Of a stretch of 34,938 nt of DNA, positions 22,074 to 29,077 are shown piece by piece. Each line of letters begins with the position of its first letter. Within the stretch, counting starts at the first letter, position 1. The notes beneath the pieces are model-generated. The model was given only the letters and a program-made list of their open reading frames with translations. It was not told where the DNA came from and did not search any database. Source of the DNA: Betaproteobacteria bacterium (lineage in GTDB: Bacteria; Pseudomonadota; Gammaproteobacteria; Burkholderiales; Burkholderiaceae_C); contig RGCL01000026.1 in NCBI GenBank assembly GCA_009919175.1, positions 1-34,938 on the forward strand. Reading direction: 5' to 3'. Both the position numbers and the translations under genes were made by a program.

Positions 22074-22640
22074 ATGCCCGTTGTATCGATCACGCTGCTG
22101 CCCGGTTACAGCCCCCAAGCCCGCGAGCGACTCGTGGAGCGCACCGCGCGCAGCGTTCGCTCGGTGATTGCCGCATCGAATGCGGGCACCACCGTGTTTG
22201 TGAACGAGGCCGCCACCTATCAGCGCGATGGCAAACGCTTCACTGTGGGCGGTGCCGAGCTGCCCGATGCCAGCGCCCTGGTGCGCCAGTTTCTCGAGCG
22301 CATGCAAGTGCGCGACTTGGAGGCCGCCAAGGGCATGCTGGCCGCAGGCTTTGAGATGACCTTTCCTGGCGCTGCCCCCATGCGGGAGTTTTCGCAATTG
22401 CTCGACTGGGCCAAAACCCGCTACAGCAAGATCGGCAAGCAGTACGAACGCTTTGACGAATGCTGGGGCGAGGATCACACCGTGGTGTATTGCAGCGGCA
22501 CGCTCGAGGGCATCTGGCTCGATGGCTCGCCCTTTTCTGGCATTCGCTTCATCGATCGCTTTGAAGTCGCCCAAGGCCTGATCCAGCGCCAAGACGTCTG
22601 GAACGACTTGGCGGAGGTCAAGGCCTTGGCCAAGGGCTGA
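22074..22640 (+). CDS. Tautomerase (4-oxalocrotonate tautomerase-like) fused to an NTF2/SnoaL domain
   Basis: A 188-residue two-domain protein. Residues 1-60 resemble the 4-OT superfamily: MPVVSITLLPGYSPQARERLVERTARSV carries Pro2, the catalytic base once Met1 is removed, and TVFVNEA is the usual second strand. Residues 68-188 form an NTF2/SnoaL-like domain (ALVRQFLERMQVRDLEAAKGML to FIDRFEVAQGLIQRQDVW). The frame is open to 22038, but only the ATG at 22074 exposes Pro2, and AGGAG (22062-22066) stands 7 nt before it. It is transcribed alone, divergent from the five-gene operon. Keto-enol or cis-trans isomerisation of an unsaturated dicarboxylate would fit the island. Confidence 0.83.
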   Translation: MPVVSITLLPGYSPQARERLVERTARSVRSVIAASNAGTTVFVNEAATYQRDGKRFTVGGAELPDASALVRQFLERMQVRDLEAAKGMLAAGFEMTFPGAAPMREFSQLLDWAKTRYSKIGKQYERFDECWGEDHTVVYCSGTLEGIWLDGSPFSGIRFIDRFEVAQGLIQRQDVWNDLAEVKALAKG

Positions 22641-22661
22641 TGCCTCGCACTGCGGCATGGC

Positions 22662-23591
22662 TTAGCGCTGCTGCGAACGCCAGGCGTCCACAATCTGTGC
22701 GCCCGTTGCCGCCCACACGCCCTGGTGTCCCATGATGTGCGCCAGGGCCGCTTCGAGCGCGCCAATGCGATAGGGCTGACCTATCACCCAGGGGTGCAGC
22801 GAGATCGCCATGATGCGGCCATTCTCGGCGCTTGACTCCTGATAGAGCACCTCGAACTGATCGATGAGCGCATCGCGGAAATCGTCTTCGGTGTGGTGGT
22901 TGTTGACCAAGATGGTGTAGTCGTCGATGTCGATGGGGTGAGGCATCGCCGTGATTGACCCTGCATCGGTGCGCATGGCATAGGGCATGTCGTCATTGAC
23001 CCAGTCGCACACATAGTCCACCCCGGCTTGCGCGAGCAGGTCGGGCGTTCGAAACGACTCGGACTTGGCGGGCGACAGCCAGCCGCGCACCGCATGGTCT
23101 TTGCGCAAGATGTCCAGCGTCTGATCGATCCAACGCTTTTCCTCGTTGGTGTCCAAACCCCCATGGTGCAGGTGATCCATGTCCAGGCCGTTGGCAATGA
23201 CCTCGTGGCCCCGCTTTTTGCATTCGGCCAACAAGGCGGGGTAGCGCACCGCCACGGCGGCATTGACCGCCACGGTCGCCGGGATGTGGTGGCGCTCGAG
23301 CGCCTGAAAAATGCGGAAGATGCCCACGCGGTTGCCGTAATCGCGCAAGGTGTAGTGGCGCAAATCCGGGTAAGCGGTTTGCATGGCTCCCGGCGGCTTG
23401 AAGGGCACACCGGCCATGTTCAAGGGGAACCACTCGAGCGCGGGCACCACCCACAAGGCCACGCGCGCACCACCCGGCCAGGCCACAGGCTTGCGGCGCG
23501 GCAGCATGGACCAGTCGTAGCGGTCGTGGTCCATGCCATAACCGCGTTTGGCATAGGTGAGGTAATCATTGGGCAAAGCTTTGTTGCTCAT
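22662..23591 (-). CDS. Polysaccharide deacetylase-superfamily protein, PuuE/cyclic-imidase-like (copy 3, His-to-Asn variant)
   Basis: A 309-residue NodB-fold protein without signal peptide. It has RDYGNRVGIFRIFQALERHHI and SLHPWVIGQPYRI as in the other copies. However, the segment that reads SHGxYNTRY in copies 2 and 4 is replaced by ANGLDMDHLHHGG, so the conserved His becomes Asn while new histidines appear just after it. It also has an insertion after the first strand (LNMAGVPFKPPGAM). The ATG at 23591 overlaps the stop of copy 4 by 4 bp, and it is the last gene of the operon. It may have a different substrate or act as a partner subunit of copy 4. Confidence 0.83.
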   Translation of the reverse strand: MSNKALPNDYLTYAKRGYGMDHDRYDWSMLPRRKPVAWPGGARVALWVVPALEWFPLNMAGVPFKPPGAMQTAYPDLRHYTLRDYGNRVGIFRIFQALERHHIPATVAVNAAVAVRYPALLAECKKRGHEVIANGLDMDHLHHGGLDTNEEKRWIDQTLDILRKDHAVRGWLSPAKSESFRTPDLLAQAGVDYVCDWVNDDMPYAMRTDAGSITAMPHPIDIDDYTILVNNHHTEDDFRDALIDQFEVLYQESSAENGRIMAISLHPWVIGQPYRIGALEAALAHIMGHQGVWAATGAQIVDAWRSQQR

Positions 23592-24517
23592 GGTGCTTCT
23601 CCCACTGCATGGCCAGCCGCCATGAACGCCGAGTGGTAGTGCTCGTTGAAGTAGTGGGCAATCTCGCGACCCGTGGCCAGCCACACCTTGTCGTGGCCGG
23701 TGATGTAGGCCAGGGCTTCTTCAAATGCAGCCAGGCGATACGGCTGACCCACCAGATAGGGATGCAAGGGGATGCACATCACCGTGCCCGAATGCTCGCC
23801 CTCGGCATAGAGGCGATCGAACTGACGCTTGAGGATGTCGCCATAGCGGCGCGGTGAGACCAGGTTCACGTTGTAGACGATCACATCGTTCATTTCCAGC
23901 GAATAGGGAATGCTGGTGAGCCGACCCTGTTTGACCTTGACGGGGCCGGGCTGATCGTCGTGGAAAAGATCGCAGACATAGGTCAGACCCATCTCGGCCA
24001 CCAGGTCCATGGTGCGTGGCGTGTAGGTCAGGGCAGGTGCGAGCCAGCCGTCGAGCTTTTGCCCCGTGTGCTTCTTGATGGTGTCGATGGAGTCCTGGAT
24101 CACCTCGCGTTCCTGGTCTTCGTTCATGCCCATGAGGTAGCGGGTGTTGTAAGTGCCGTGCGAATAAAACTCCCAGTTTTCGCGTGCGCAGGCCTCGATG
24201 ACCTCGGGGTGGTGATCGCACATGGCCACGTTGAGCGAGACGCTGCCGCGCATGTTGCAGCGCTTCATCACATCGAGCATGCGCCAAAAGCCCGCGCGGT
24301 TGCCGTAATCGCGGTAGGCGTAGTTGAGGACATCGGGGGCAGGCCTTGCCCAGGGCGCTCGCGCAGGGTTGCGCGGCGGGTCGAGTTCGTAAAACTCGAT
24401 GTTGGGTGCCACCCAAAAGGCCACCCGTGCGCCATTGGGCCAACGGATCACTGGGCGGTCGTTGTAGGGCAGGTAGTCGTAAAAGCCCGGGTCTCGGCGG
24501 GTTGCGGTGTCGCTCAC
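23588..24517 (-). CDS. Polysaccharide deacetylase-superfamily protein, PuuE/cyclic-imidase-like (copy 4), GTG start
   Basis: A 309-residue NodB-fold protein closest to copy 2. It shows AFWVAPNIEFYELDPP, YRDYGNRAGFWRMLDVMKR, WEFYSHGTYNTRYLMG with the conserved His, DLFHDDQPGPV and LHPYLVGQPYRL. The start is a GTG at 24517 that overlaps the upstream cysteine hydrolase stop (GTGA) and has AAAGGAG 7 nt before it. The longer open frame to 24649 is antisense-like and unsupported. It should act on the same or the preceding metabolite as the hydrolase encoded upstream. Confidence 0.86.
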   Translation of the reverse strand: MSDTATRRDPGFYDYLPYNDRPVIRWPNGARVAFWVAPNIEFYELDPPRNPARAPWARPAPDVLNYAYRDYGNRAGFWRMLDVMKRCNMRGSVSLNVAMCDHHPEVIEACARENWEFYSHGTYNTRYLMGMNEDQEREVIQDSIDTIKKHTGQKLDGWLAPALTYTPRTMDLVAEMGLTYVCDLFHDDQPGPVKVKQGRLTSIPYSLEMNDVIVYNVNLVSPRRYGDILKRQFDRLYAEGEHSGTVMCIPLHPYLVGQPYRLAAFEEALAYITGHDKVWLATGREIAHYFNEHYHSAFMAAGHAVGEAP

Positions 24518-25197
24518 GACTGGGCTCCTTTGGGGCTCACGCGGGCGAGCTGCTCGAGGGTCTCCTGAATGCTCAGCACATCGGCGTACTTGAGCATCAT
24601 GTCGTAGAGGTTGGCAAAGTGCGGGGACTCGTGCTTGTCGGCCACGCACTCCTGCGGGACGATGGTGCGAAAGCTGCGCTGCAAGCTGTCGACCACCGTG
24701 GCGCGCACGCAGCCCGAGGTGGAGCCGCCCGTCACCACACAGGTGTCCACGCCGTGAAAGGTGAAGATGGAACCCAAATTGGTTTCAAAGAAAGCCGAGG
24801 CCATGCGCTTGTTGATGATGATGTCGCGCTTGCGGTCGATGTGGAGGCGATCGTCGAATTCGGCACGGCGGCTGCCGACCTTGATGTTTTGCAGGGAGTC
24901 GGGGGTGTTGGTGCGCGTGCCCCACACGCCGCAGTCTTCGCCGGAGTCCATGTAGGCCACATACGTCCACACCACCGGAAAGCCCTTGGCGCGAAAGGCG
25001 TCGGCCAGCTGGTTGACGTAGTCCAGCTGCTTGGGATCGGTTTCGTAAGCGGTGACGAATTCGCCAACGCAGGTGTAGGCCTTTTGCAAGTCGATGTTGA
25101 TGAGGGCTGGCATGCGGCCAAAACCAAAACGCTTGCGGGTGGGGTTGGCTTTGACTTGTTCAAAGAGTTGACGTGCGCTCTTGTCTGAGAGTTCCAT
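24514..25197 (-). CDS. Cysteine hydrolase, N-carbamoylsarcosine amidase-like (isochorismatase family, copy 2)
   Basis: A 227-residue cysteine amidohydrolase. The triad is D36 (ALINIDLQKAYT), K130 (INKRMASAF) and C163 (GGSTSGCVRATVVDS). The STSGCVRATVVDSLQ motif and the following IVPQECVADKHESPH segment are typical of N-carbamoylsarcosine amidase and maleamate amidase relatives. It should release ammonia, with or without CO2, from a carbamoyl or half-amide compound. It heads a three-gene operon with two PuuE-like hydrolases and lies 49 nt from the operator at 25246-25269. No Shine-Dalgarno sequence precedes its ATG; the leader instead contains TCACCTCCT. Confidence 0.87.
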   Translation of the reverse strand: MELSDKSARQLFEQVKANPTRKRFGFGRMPALINIDLQKAYTCVGEFVTAYETDPKQLDYVNQLADAFRAKGFPVVWTYVAYMDSGEDCGVWGTRTNTPDSLQNIKVGSRRAEFDDRLHIDRKRDIIINKRMASAFFETNLGSIFTFHGVDTCVVTGGSTSGCVRATVVDSLQRSFRTIVPQECVADKHESPHFANLYDMMLKYADVLSIQETLEQLARVSPKGAQS

Positions 25198-25210
25198 GGC
25201 GTGATGTGGG

Positions 25211-25262
25211 AGGAGGTGAATTGATGATCAATCTTCTACCGCCCAATTTGTCCTGTCAATAG
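25211..25262 (+). other. Consensus ribosome-binding site with a 12-codon open frame
   Basis: AGGAGGTGA (25211-25219) is fully complementary to the 3' end of 16S rRNA. It is followed 4 nt later by ATG (25224) and a 12-residue frame, MINLLPPNLSCQ, ending in TAG at 25260-25262, within the operator-like repeat. The ATG is embedded in a palindrome, ATTGAT-G-ATCAAT (25220-25232). It may be a leader peptide or chance. On the minus strand the same bases form an anti-Shine-Dalgarno sequence in the cysteine hydrolase leader. Confidence 0.3.
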
Positions 25263-25269
25263 AACAAAT
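25246..25269. promoter_or_regulatory. Operator-like inverted repeat matching the 16053-16074 site
   Basis: ATTTGTCCTGT (25246-25256) and ATAGAACAAAT (25259-25269) are 11-bp arms with nine matching positions around a CA spacer. It shares the 12-base block TCAATAGAACAA with the site at 16053-16074 read on the minus strand. It lies 49 nt upstream of the cysteine hydrolase start at 25197. The rest of the roughly 300-bp gap (25198-25496) holds the short frame at 25211 and the toxin promoter; I see nothing else in it. Confidence 0.7.
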
Positions 25270-25475
25270 GGATGGCCTTGAAGCCGTGGGACAAATCGAC
25301 ATCCAGTGAAGCGCCACTGCGCTTTTGCATGCATCCAACTTGAACATGACCCTGCGCGACTCACCTAGGCTGAGTGCGTCTGCACTGCCGATGGGCTTGA
25401 CATTCACCCACTCGCGATGTGGCGCGCCTCCCGCCGGATTTGTTTGCCTTTCATCAGAATTTTTTTGGTCATACG

Positions 25476-25494
25476 GCATTGACGTATATAATGC
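25476..25494 (+). promoter_or_regulatory. Promoter and candidate autoregulatory operator of the toxin-antitoxin pair
   Basis: TATAAT (25487-25492) is a perfect -10 box. A weak TTGGTC (25465-25470) lies 16 bp upstream as a possible -35. The inverted repeat GCATT (25476-25480) and AATGC (25490-25494) spans the -10, a usual place for HigA-type antitoxin binding. The predicted transcription start falls close to the toxin ATG at 25497, so the mRNA may be nearly leaderless. Confidence 0.5.
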
Positions 25495-25496
25495 GG

Positions 25497-25808
25497 ATGC
25501 TCACTGTCATTGAAACCCCCATCTTCATCCGTTATGCGGACAAGGTTTGGGGAGACCCTGAGCGAGAGGCCTTCATCTTCTGGCTGTCAGAGCATCCAGA
25601 TGCGGGTGTGCTCATTGCAGGCGCCCATGGGCTTCGCAAAGTTCGCTGGTCTCGCCCGGGAAGTGGCAAGCGGGGTGGGGTGAGGGTGATCTACTTGTGG
25701 TCTGCCGCAAACCATGAATTGAGTTTGTTGATCGTTTACGCCAAAGCCAAACATGACACGCTTTCATCCGCATTTTTACAAGCGCTCGCACAATCCATTC
25801 AGGAGTGA
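25497..25808 (+). CDS. Type II toxin, RelE/HigB-2-like
   Basis: A 103-residue RelE/ParE-superfamily protein. MLTVIETPIF at the start, the KVRWSRPGSGKRGGVRVIYLW basic core and the LIVYAKAKHDTLSS strand with its lysines are typical of HigB-2-like mRNA interferases, which cut mRNA on the ribosome. An ATG at 25491 is an alternative start but overlaps the -10 box. The toxin gene precedes the antitoxin by 3 bp, the higBA order. No phage or transposon sequence accompanies it. It stands at the right edge of the catabolic island. Confidence 0.87.
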   Translation: MLTVIETPIFIRYADKVWGDPEREAFIFWLSEHPDAGVLIAGAHGLRKVRWSRPGSGKRGGVRVIYLWSAANHELSLLIVYAKAKHDTLSSAFLQALAQSIQE

Positions 25809-25811
25809 AGC

Positions 25812-26108
25812 ATGACCAAGTCCAAATCAACTGCAACGCAAAAAATGACGGCATTCGAAAAAGATTTACTGGCCTCCGTGAAGCAAGCCAAGCGGGGGCA
25901 AGGGCGATCGACCGTCGTCCCTGTGTCGGCAGCCACCGAAGCGCGGCTCAAAGTGGGCTTGTCTCAGTCGGCATTTGCCGAGTTGTTGGGCGTGTCGGTC
26001 CGCACGCTGCAAGAATGGGAGCAAGGTCGAAGAGAGCCCTCGGGCGCCGCACGCACCTTGCTCAAAATAGCCATGCAATCACCGCAAGCCCTTCGGCAAT
26101 CGGTGTGA
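25812..26108 (+). CDS. Type II antitoxin, HigA/XRE-type helix-turn-helix
   Basis: A 98-residue DNA-binding antitoxin. The helix-turn-helix lies at about residues 46-75 (VGLSQSAFAELLGVSVRTLQEWEQGRR), followed by the PSGAARTLLKIA helix common to HigA-2-like antitoxins. The first 40 residues probably wrap the toxin. AGGAG (25801-25805) stands 6 nt before the ATG and within the last codons of the toxin gene. It would neutralise the upstream toxin and repress the shared promoter. Confidence 0.88.
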   Translation: MTKSKSTATQKMTAFEKDLLASVKQAKRGQGRSTVVPVSAATEARLKVGLSQSAFAELLGVSVRTLQEWEQGRREPSGAARTLLKIAMQSPQALRQSV

Positions 26109-26151
26109 CACCTTTCATTTAACCTCTCCAGATCTGTCACCCACTTCACCC

Positions 26152-26790
26152 ATGCTGCACTACGCCACCGTCCCCGTCACCGCTTTTCAACAAAACTGCT
26201 CCATCGTCTGGGATGACGCCAGCGGCGAAGCCGCGATCATCGATCCGGGTGGCGATCTCGATGTGATCAAAGACGCGCTGAATCAACTCGGGGTCAAGCT
26301 CACGCAGATCTGGGTCACGCATGCGCACATCGACCATGCGGGCGCCTGCGCCGAGCTGGCCGAGGCCAAGGGCTTGCCCATCGTCGGGCCGCACCGGGGC
26401 GACCAGTTCTGGATCGATGCCCTGGCCGAGCAAGGCCATCGGTTTGGGCTGGGTCCTGCGCGCCCCTTCACGCCCACGCGCTGGCTGGTCGACGGCGACA
26501 CGGTCAAGCTGGGCGAGCATGTGTTCGATGTGCGGCATTGCCCCGGCCACACGCCCGGCCATGTGGTGTTCCACTCCAAAACCCTCAATCGCGCCTTTGT
26601 GGGCGATGTGCTCTTTGCGGGCAGCATTGGGCGCACCGATTTCCCGCAAGGCAATCACGAACAACTGTTGGCGAGCATCACCGAGCGGCTCTGGCCCATG
26701 GGCGACGAGACGGTGTTCATCCCGGGTCACGGCCCGGAAAGCAGCTTTGGCCGCGAGCGCCAAACCAACCCCTATGTGGGTGGCACCTGA
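26152..26790 (+). CDS. MBL-fold metallo-hydrolase, YcbL/glyoxalase II-like
   Basis: A 212-residue metallo-beta-lactamase-fold hydrolase. The di-metal motif is H57, H59, D61, H62 (THAHIDH), with later ligands in HCPGHTPGH, FVGDVLFAGSIGRTDFP and PGHGPESS. It lacks the extra C-terminal domain of true glyoxalase II and has the length of YcbL-type enzymes, which hydrolyse thioesters such as S-lactoylglutathione. It is transcribed alone, 43 bp after the antitoxin gene. Confidence 0.92.
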   Translation: MLHYATVPVTAFQQNCSIVWDDASGEAAIIDPGGDLDVIKDALNQLGVKLTQIWVTHAHIDHAGACAELAEAKGLPIVGPHRGDQFWIDALAEQGHRFGLGPARPFTPTRWLVDGDTVKLGEHVFDVRHCPGHTPGHVVFHSKTLNRAFVGDVLFAGSIGRTDFPQGNHEQLLASITERLWPMGDETVFIPGHGPESSFGRERQTNPYVGGT

Positions 26791-26793
26791 GCC

Positions 26794-27642
26794 CTAGCCC
26801 TTTTTGCTGCGCTCGTACAAGGGGATGACCTTGTCGAGGTTTTGCTGGATCTGCTGTATGCGCGTATCGCCCGATGGGTGCGTGCTGATCCACTCGGGGG
26901 GCGCATCCTTGTTGGCCCCACTCATCTTTTGCCACAGTGTGATGCCCGCGCGCGGGTCATAGCCTGCACGCGCTGACAACTCCATGCCCACGAGGTCGGC
27001 CTCGGTCTCGTCCTCACGGCTGAACTTGAGGGTGAGCAGGTTGGCGCCCTGGCGGGCAATCAGGTCGGTGAGGTTGGGGTTGATGCCAAAGATGCTCGAT
27101 GCAATGGCGCCGCCGATGCGGGCCAAGCCATCGGTCGCCACGGTTTTGCCAATGCGCGCGCGAGCATGCTCGCGCAGGGCATGTGCGATTTCGTGGCCCA
27201 TGACCATGGCCACTTCGTCGTCGCTGAGCTTGAGCTCCCTGATGATGCCGAAATAGAACGCGATCTTGCCCCCTGGCATGCAAAAGGCATTGATCTGCTT
27301 GGAGCCAATGAGGTTGATCTCCCAGCGCCACTCCTTGGCGCGCGGGTTCCATTCGTAGCTGTAGGGGATGAGGTCGTTGCCAATGTTTCGCAGCCGCACC
27401 ACTTGGGGGTGGGTTTCAGGTCCCAAGGCGTTTTGCTTGGCGGCGTTTTGCAGCAGCTGCCGATATTGTTCAGCGGCCGATTTCTCAAGGTCTTCGGCAT
27501 TCACGAACTTGGAAAACTTGGACTGCTCGCCCACTTCGACGCCCTCGCGGGCAAAGGCATGGCTCCACCCCAGGCCCATGGCGCAAAAGGCGCAGCCGCT
27601 CATCCAGCGGCGCTTTGAAAGATCGATTGAGGTGTGGTCCAT
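26794..27642 (-). CDS. M48-family zinc metallopeptidase, periplasmic
   Basis: A 282-residue peptidase of the Loip/BepA-like M48 group. The zinc motif HEIAH and the downstream glutamate in EDETEADLVG are intact, with NAFCMPGGKIAFYFGI before them. The N-terminus SKRRWMSGCAFCAMGLGWSHAFA looks like an export signal with paired arginines. Such enzymes degrade misfolded outer-membrane proteins. The frame is open to 27792, but the ATG at 27642 places the signal correctly. It converges with the MBL gene (3-bp gap) and diverges from the AmpG-like gene. Confidence 0.9.
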   Translation of the reverse strand: MDHTSIDLSKRRWMSGCAFCAMGLGWSHAFAREGVEVGEQSKFSKFVNAEDLEKSAAEQYRQLLQNAAKQNALGPETHPQVVRLRNIGNDLIPYSYEWNPRAKEWRWEINLIGSKQINAFCMPGGKIAFYFGIIRELKLSDDEVAMVMGHEIAHALREHARARIGKTVATDGLARIGGAIASSIFGINPNLTDLIARQGANLLTLKFSREDETEADLVGMELSARAGYDPRAGITLWQKMSGANKDAPPEWISTHPSGDTRIQQIQQNLDKVIPLYERSKKG

Positions 27643-27686
27643 GTCGTGTCCGGCAGTCAGGCTGAACTCACGCGAGAATACCCCGT

Positions 27687-29057
27687 GTGAATGCACCGCA
27701 CATTGTCCCTTCAGAAACCGCCCAACCCACCGGGGATTTGGTCCAGGGTTGGCGCATTTACCTGCAACCTGCGGCCTTGCGCATGCTGGCACTGGGCTTT
27801 TCGGCGGGTCTGCCTTTGTTGCTGGTGCTGGGGACTTTGGGCTTTCGCCTGCGCGAGGCGGGCATTGACCGCAGCACGATTGGATTTTTGAGCTGGGTGG
27901 GCTTGGCCTATGGCATCAAGTGGACCTGGGCGCCCCTGGTGGATCGACTGCAACTGCCTCTGCTGGGGCGCTGGCTGGGGCGACGTCGCAGCTGGCTCTT
28001 GCTCTCGCAATGTGCATTGGTGGTGGGGATGCTGGGCATGGCCAGCGCTGATCCACAGCAATCGCTGCACCTGCTGGTGGCCTGGGCGGTCTTCACCGCG
28101 TTTGCGTCTGCGACGCAAGACATTGCACTGGACGCCTTTCGCATCGAATCGGCTCAAGCCCGCATGCAGGCGGCGCTGGCGGCCACCTATCAGGCCGGTT
28201 ATCGCCTGGCCATGATCTGGTCGGGCGCGGGCGTGCTGTGGATGGCGGCCTCGGCAGAAGTTGCAGGCGCCGGTCCCTACCAGCAAGCGGCCTGGCAATG
28301 GGCCTACATCGTGATGGCCGCCTCCATGCTGGTGGGCATGCTCACGGTGCTCACTGCACCCGAGCCCGTCACCCTGGCCTTGCCCAAGGCGCGCAATCCG
28401 GGCGAGTGGTTGCAGCAAGCGGTGGTGCAGCCTTTTGCCGAATTCTTTCTTCGCCTGGGCTGGCGTGCGCTGCTGGTGCTCGCGCTCATTGCCACCTACC
28501 GCATCAGCGATGTGGTCATGGGCATCATGGCCAACCCGTTTTATGTGGACATGGGCTACACCAAGGACGAGGTGGCCTGGGTCACCAAACTGTTTGGTGT
28601 GGTCATGACCTTGCTGGGCACTTTCGTGGGCGGCGTGCTCTCGCTTCGCTTGGGTGTATCGCGGGTGCTCATGGCCGGTGCGGTGCTCAGTGCCGCCACC
28701 AACTTGCTCTATGCCTGGCTCAGTGGCGTGGGTCACGACCTCAACGCGCTGGTCGTTGTGGTGAGCGCAGACAACCTGAGCAGCGGCATTGCCTCGGCGG
28801 CCTTCATTGCCTATTTGTCATCGCTCACGCGCGTGCAGTATTCGGCCACGCAATACGCCTTGTTCAGCTCGGTGATGTTGCTGCTGCCCAAGTTTGTAGC
28901 GGGCTTTTCTGGCACCTGGGTGGACAGCCATGGCTTTGCGGCCTTCTTCACCCACACGGCCTTGCTGGGCGTGCCGGTCTTGCTGCTGGTCCACTGGGTC
29001 ACCCGGCTCACGGCGGTGGATCAGGGCTTGCCAAAATCCGACCACAATCAGGGCTGA
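27687..29057 (+). CDS. MFS transporter, AmpG/PAT family (muropeptide permease-like)
   Basis: A 456-residue inner-membrane protein with about 12-14 hydrophobic segments. AmpG-like features include LGFSAGLPLLLVLGTLGFRLREAGID, GLAYGIKWTWAPLVDR, SATQDIALDAFRIE and the YRISDVVMGIMANPFYVDMGYT segment. AmpG imports anhydro-muropeptides for cell-wall recycling. The likely start is a GTG at 27687, since the first in-frame ATG (27783) would remove the segment before the first membrane helix. It lies 44 bp from the divergent M48 gene. Confidence 0.87.
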   Translation: MNAPHIVPSETAQPTGDLVQGWRIYLQPAALRMLALGFSAGLPLLLVLGTLGFRLREAGIDRSTIGFLSWVGLAYGIKWTWAPLVDRLQLPLLGRWLGRRRSWLLLSQCALVVGMLGMASADPQQSLHLLVAWAVFTAFASATQDIALDAFRIESAQARMQAALAATYQAGYRLAMIWSGAGVLWMAASAEVAGAGPYQQAAWQWAYIVMAASMLVGMLTVLTAPEPVTLALPKARNPGEWLQQAVVQPFAEFFLRLGWRALLVLALIATYRISDVVMGIMANPFYVDMGYTKDEVAWVTKLFGVVMTLLGTFVGGVLSLRLGVSRVLMAGAVLSAATNLLYAWLSGVGHDLNALVVVVSADNLSSGIASAAFIAYLSSLTRVQYSATQYALFSSVMLLLPKFVAGFSGTWVDSHGFAAFFTHTALLGVPVLLLVHWVTRLTAVDQGLPKSDHNQG

Positions 29058-29077
29058 CGCCGACTTCAACACCCGAC

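Noticed and set aside
16135-24517. Cell-wall or chitin deacetylases
   Set aside because: None of the four proteins has a signal peptide, and their motifs match the PuuE-type cytoplasmic branch rather than secreted NodB enzymes.
28238-29077. Long upstream extension of the response regulator frame
   Set aside because: It overlaps the AmpG-like gene in another frame. The regulator clearly begins at MEHLLVIEDD (29078).
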